From Bacteroides faecis MAJ27 (lineage in GTDB: Bacteria; Bacteroidota; Bacteroidia; Bacteroidales; Bacteroidaceae), in the NCBI RefSeq assembly GCF_900106755.1, contig NZ_FNNN01000006.1, positions 124,001 through 188,000 of the forward strand: 64,000 nt of DNA, read 5' to 3'. The translations under genes were made by a program, and so were the position numbers. Shown here in pieces: positions 61,583-64,000 of the stretch; the stretch's first letter is position 1; each line of letters starts with the position of its first letter. The notes below the pieces were generated by a model, which was not told the origin of the DNA, did no database searches, and saw nothing but the letters and a program-made list of their open reading frames with translations.

Positions 61583-63151
61583 ATGGACAACTTGATGCGT
61601 AAACTTCCTATTGGAATACAAACCTTTGAAGATATACGAAGGAAGAATTATCTTTATGTAGATAAGACTGCATTGGTATGGCGGATGGCTAATTTAGGAA
61701 AACCTTACTTCCTGAGCAGACCGCGCCGATTTGGCAAAAGCCTGCTGTTATCTACCTTCGAATCCTATTTTCTAGGTAAAAAAGAACTATTCGAAGGTCT
61801 TGCTATCGAACAAATGGAAACAGAATGGACAGAACATCCGGTACTCCATCTTGACCTGAATGCAGAAAAGTATGATAAGCCGGAGAAACTAAATGATATT
61901 CTCAGCAATCATCTCACCCAATGGGAACTTCAATATGGAAAAGGTCTTGACGAAAAGACTCCTTCCGCACGTTTCGGAGGCGTCATTCGCAGAGCATGCG
62001 AACAGACCGGACATCAAGTAGTCGTGCTGGTTGATGAATACGATAAGCCACTACTGCAAGCCATCACCAACCTCGAACTGCTTGAAGAATATCGTCAATC
62101 GCTGAAAGCTTTTTACGGAGTACTAAAAAGTACGGACCGTTATCTGAGATTTGTATTCCTGACCGGAGTTACAAAATTCTCACAAGTCAGCGTATTCAGC
62201 GATCTGAATCAACTGAATGATATTAGCCTGGACTACTCTTATGCAACACTTTGCGGCATCACCCGTGAGGAACTGATTGCAACATTTAAACCCGAAATAG
62301 AAACTTTCGGGCGGAAAAATCATCAGACTCCGGAAGAAGTAGTAACTGCGATGGAACGCAATTATGACGGTTACCATTTTCACCCGGATGGCGATGGGGT
62401 ATTCAATCCATTTAGTGTATTGAATGCTTTCAGCAAACTGGAATTGGGAAATTACTGGTTTCAAACAGGTACACCTACTTTCTTGATCGAACTTTTGCAA
62501 AAAAGTGACTATGATCTGCGTACTTTGCTTAATGGCATCGAAGCTCCTGTTTCTTCTTTTGCAGAATATAGGGTAGACGCGAATAACCCTATTCCATTGA
62601 TTTACCAAAGCGGATATTTAACAATTAAGGACTACGACAGAGAATTCCAAAATTATCTGCTTGCCTTTCCTAATGATGAAGTGCGCTATGGATTCATCAA
62701 TTTTCTTGTGCCGTTCTATACACCAATGAAGAACAATGACCAAGGATTTTACATAGGCAAATTTGTTCAGGATTTACGGACAGGCGACTACGACTCTTTC
62801 CTTACCCGCCTTGAAGCTTTCTTTGGAGACATTCCATACGAATTAAATGACCAGACCGAACGGCATTATCAAGTGATCTTCTACTTGGTATTCAAATTAA
62901 TGGGACAATTTACCGAAGCCGAAGTACGCAGTGCCCGTGGACGTGCCGACGCTGTAGTAAAAACACCGAAATATATCTATGTATTTGAGTTTAAGCTGAA
63001 TGGAACAGTCGAAGAAGCACTAAAACAAATTGATGAAAAAGGATATTTGATTCCTTATCAGGCAGATCATAGAGAGATTATAAAGATCGGAGTGGAATTT
63101 AGTGCAGAAAGCCGGAACTTAAATCGTTGGTTAATAGAGACCATTGAGTAA
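61583..63151 (+). CDS. AAA-ATPase-like protein with PD-(D/E)XK nuclease domain
   Basis: A 522-residue protein of the AAA-ATPase_like plus DUF1703 (PD-(D/E)XK) type. Opening IGIQTFEDIRRKNYLYVDKT is typical. Walker A is RPRRFGKSLLLS (K52-S53); Walker B-like VLVDEYDKPLL (D151-E152). The C-terminal nuclease core has D456 in GRADAVV and E469-x-K471 in VFEFKL. Such proteins are abundant in Bacteroides and their function is unsettled. It sits beside a toxin-antitoxin pair and carries a large inverted repeat upstream. Confidence 0.88.
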   Translation: MDNLMRKLPIGIQTFEDIRRKNYLYVDKTALVWRMANLGKPYFLSRPRRFGKSLLLSTFESYFLGKKELFEGLAIEQMETEWTEHPVLHLDLNAEKYDKPEKLNDILSNHLTQWELQYGKGLDEKTPSARFGGVIRRACEQTGHQVVVLVDEYDKPLLQAITNLELLEEYRQSLKAFYGVLKSTDRYLRFVFLTGVTKFSQVSVFSDLNQLNDISLDYSYATLCGITREELIATFKPEIETFGRKNHQTPEEVVTAMERNYDGYHFHPDGDGVFNPFSVLNAFSKLELGNYWFQTGTPTFLIELLQKSDYDLRTLLNGIEAPVSSFAEYRVDANNPIPLIYQSGYLTIKDYDREFQNYLLAFPNDEVRYGFINFLVPFYTPMKNNDQGFYIGKFVQDLRTGDYDSFLTRLEAFFGDIPYELNDQTERHYQVIFYLVFKLMGQFTEAEVRSARGRADAVVKTPKYIYVFEFKLNGTVEEALKQIDEKGYLIPYQADHREIIKIGVEFSAESRNLNRWLIETIE

Positions 63152-63161
63152 TGAAACCTAA

Positions 63162-63203
63162 GTGGCGGCAATCTGCACAAGTATTCATTCAGATTTCCGC
63201 CAC
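63162..63203 (+). terminator. 14-bp terminator
   Basis: Arms 63162-63175 and 63190-63203 with one mismatch, followed by T6, 10 bases after the AAA/PD-(D/E)XK stop. Confidence 0.85.
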
Positions 63204-63233
63204 ATTTTTTATCAGCCCATCAATAAAAGCAGG

Positions 63234-63488
63234 CTATTCGGAATTTCCTTTCGAATAGTCCGAAAACTCTCCGGCACGTTCTTTCTTCTCATACGAGACC
63301 AACGTTTCCACACTTAGTGCTTTCCCGTTCTTAGGACTTATAACATCTATTACACCCGACAAAGAGCGGAATGTCTGCTCGCAGTTTGCATCTCCATTAT
63401 AAGTCAACCGGCCCCTGTCAATAGCGCCCAAGACTACAGAAATGTACCGTTTCGGATCTCCCCGATATTCGATAATGGGGGGCGTCAT
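63234..63488 (-). CDS. 84-residue protein, unknown
   Basis: An 84-residue hypothetical. A strong aaggaga ribosome-binding site precedes its ATG. Contains YISVVLGAIDRGRLTYNGD and GVIDVISPKNGKALSVETL; tail is charged. Family not recognised. It follows a 44-residue ORF by 17 bases on the same strand, suggesting a small operon. Confidence 0.6.
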   Translation of the reverse strand: MTPPIIEYRGDPKRYISVVLGAIDRGRLTYNGDANCEQTFRSLSGVIDVISPKNGKALSVETLVSYEKKERAGEFSDYSKGNSE

Positions 63489-63505
63489 ATGTTCTCCTTC
63501 CCGAA

Positions 63506-63640
63506 TCAGTTGGATGACAATTCTTTTTTTTGGTCAAGCAGATCCATCAGTTTTTCACTATGCACATCGATTTGCGCGTTTACTTCACGAAGTTCATTTT
63601 TCAATGAACAAAACAATTCATCATTCAATGAATTTTCCAT
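63506..63640 (-). CDS. 44-residue ORF, coiled-coil-like
   Basis: A short ORF starting MENSLNDELFCSLKNELREV and ending DLLDQKKELSSN. The heptad-like spacing of Leu/Ile (LKNELREVNAQI, LMDLLDQ) suggests a small coiled coil. It ends 17 bases before the 84-residue gene, with that gene's ribosome-binding site in between. Coding status is inferred from position and composition. Confidence 0.5.
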   Translation of the reverse strand: MENSLNDELFCSLKNELREVNAQIDVHSEKLMDLLDQKKELSSN

Positions 63641-63668
63641 AAAACTATTTTTATTGATTATAAAAAAG

Positions 63669-63709
63669 CCATTCCGGAAAGCACAGCTACTGCCTGCTTC
63701 CCGAAATGG
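63669..63709 (-). terminator. 15-bp terminator of the edge gene
   Basis: Arms 63669-63683 and 63695-63709 with two mismatches; on the minus strand followed by U6 (A run 63663-63667). Confidence 0.75.
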
Positions 63710-63778
63710 TGACTAATACCTCCAAAACACTACGCTGTATTGCTCTCCACGGAACAATACGATATTTAAAATCTAAGG

Positions 63779-64000
63779 TTAGTTATCTTTCTGTTCCTTC
63801 AACCATCTTTCCACTTTTTCTACCATCGGCATTTCATACAGAAATATCCAGTCACTGTTGTTACTTAAAGCAGACAAGTGATGATGGTGGTTCTGGTCGG
63901 CAATATACCCCTCCGGACTCTCCATAAAACGAGTTTGCGAATAAGTCTTTTCAAATTCAGCACGCATACTTTTGAAGGAGTTACAAACGTCACCTATCCT
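63779..64000 (-). CDS. Partial gene at window edge, unknown
   Basis: The minus-strand frame stays open to the end of the window (RIGDVCNSFKSMRAEFEKTY and on), so the 5' end is missing. The visible 73 residues include QNHHHHLSALSNNSDWIFL and end MPMVEKVERWLKEQKDN. No family recognised. A terminator follows downstream at 63669-63709. Confidence 0.55.
   Translation of the reverse strand, partial: RIGDVCNSFKSMRAEFEKTYSQTRFMESPEGYIADQNHHHHLSALSNNSDWIFLYEMPMVEKVERWLKEQKDN

Overview
The window reads as a chromosomal segment of a gut Bacteroides species. Signs are SusC/SusD pairs, lipoproteins with Bacteroidales-type signals, many exact TAnnTTTG -7 boxes, a cassette with HU-like, BT4734/VirE-like and T7-lysozyme-like amidase genes, and ordinary housekeeping genes (mnmA, fabH, murQ, pflBA). 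I cannot fix the species from sequence alone. No rRNA, CRISPR array or intact insertion sequence was seen; there are two tRNA-Ser genes.

Layout. 1-13.7 kb is mixed housekeeping and envelope genes: an NhaC-type antiporter, a DUF4251 protein, a LuxR-type regulator, mnmA, an S41-peptidase homologue whose nucleophile appears to be lost, an esterase, a TonB-dependent receptor, an M48 protease, a CNNM/CorC protein and an NlpE-like lipoprotein. 13.7-30.7 kb is a polysaccharide utilization locus on the minus strand: a membrane-spanning AraC-type sensor, a lone ECF sigma factor, SusC, SusD, a Big_2-repeat surface lipoprotein, an alginate-lyase-superfamily lyase, a GH43 and a GH88. A plus-strand AAA/DUF4143 ATPase gene sits inside it. 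31-33.4 kb holds a HipA-like kinase, a DUF3037 protein and murQ, then a broken gene.

33.6-47.6 kb continues the glycan theme: an aldo/keto reductase, GH97, an SDR-type fructuronate reductase with mannonate dehydratase UxuA, and a second degradation block (heparinase II/III-like lyase, DUF5690 permease, porin O/P-like protein, GH28-like beta-helix enzyme) with no SusC/D. Lyases, the unsaturated-uronyl hydrolase GH88 and UxuB/UxuA together suggest use of a uronic-acid-containing polysaccharide, with uronate fed through mannonate to KDG. Two gene remnants (GH2 N-terminus; an unknown C-terminus) show decay in this region.

47.7-56.8 kb is anaerobic energy metabolism: a trimeric [FeFe] hydrogenase (order B-A-C), fabH, two tRNA-Ser genes, and pyruvate formate-lyase with its activase. 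56.8-64 kb is accessory DNA: a divergent cassette (HU-like protein, 55-residue ORF, amidase on one side; DUF4248 and a primase-helicase-like protein on the other), a HigBA-like toxin-antitoxin pair, an AAA/PD-(D/E)XK protein, and unknown small genes running off the edge.

The most unusual non-coding structure is a set of intergenic arrays with a strict 22-bp (or 21-bp) period, a 59-bp perfect palindrome, and long perfect inverted repeats in the leaders of both AAA-type ATPase genes.
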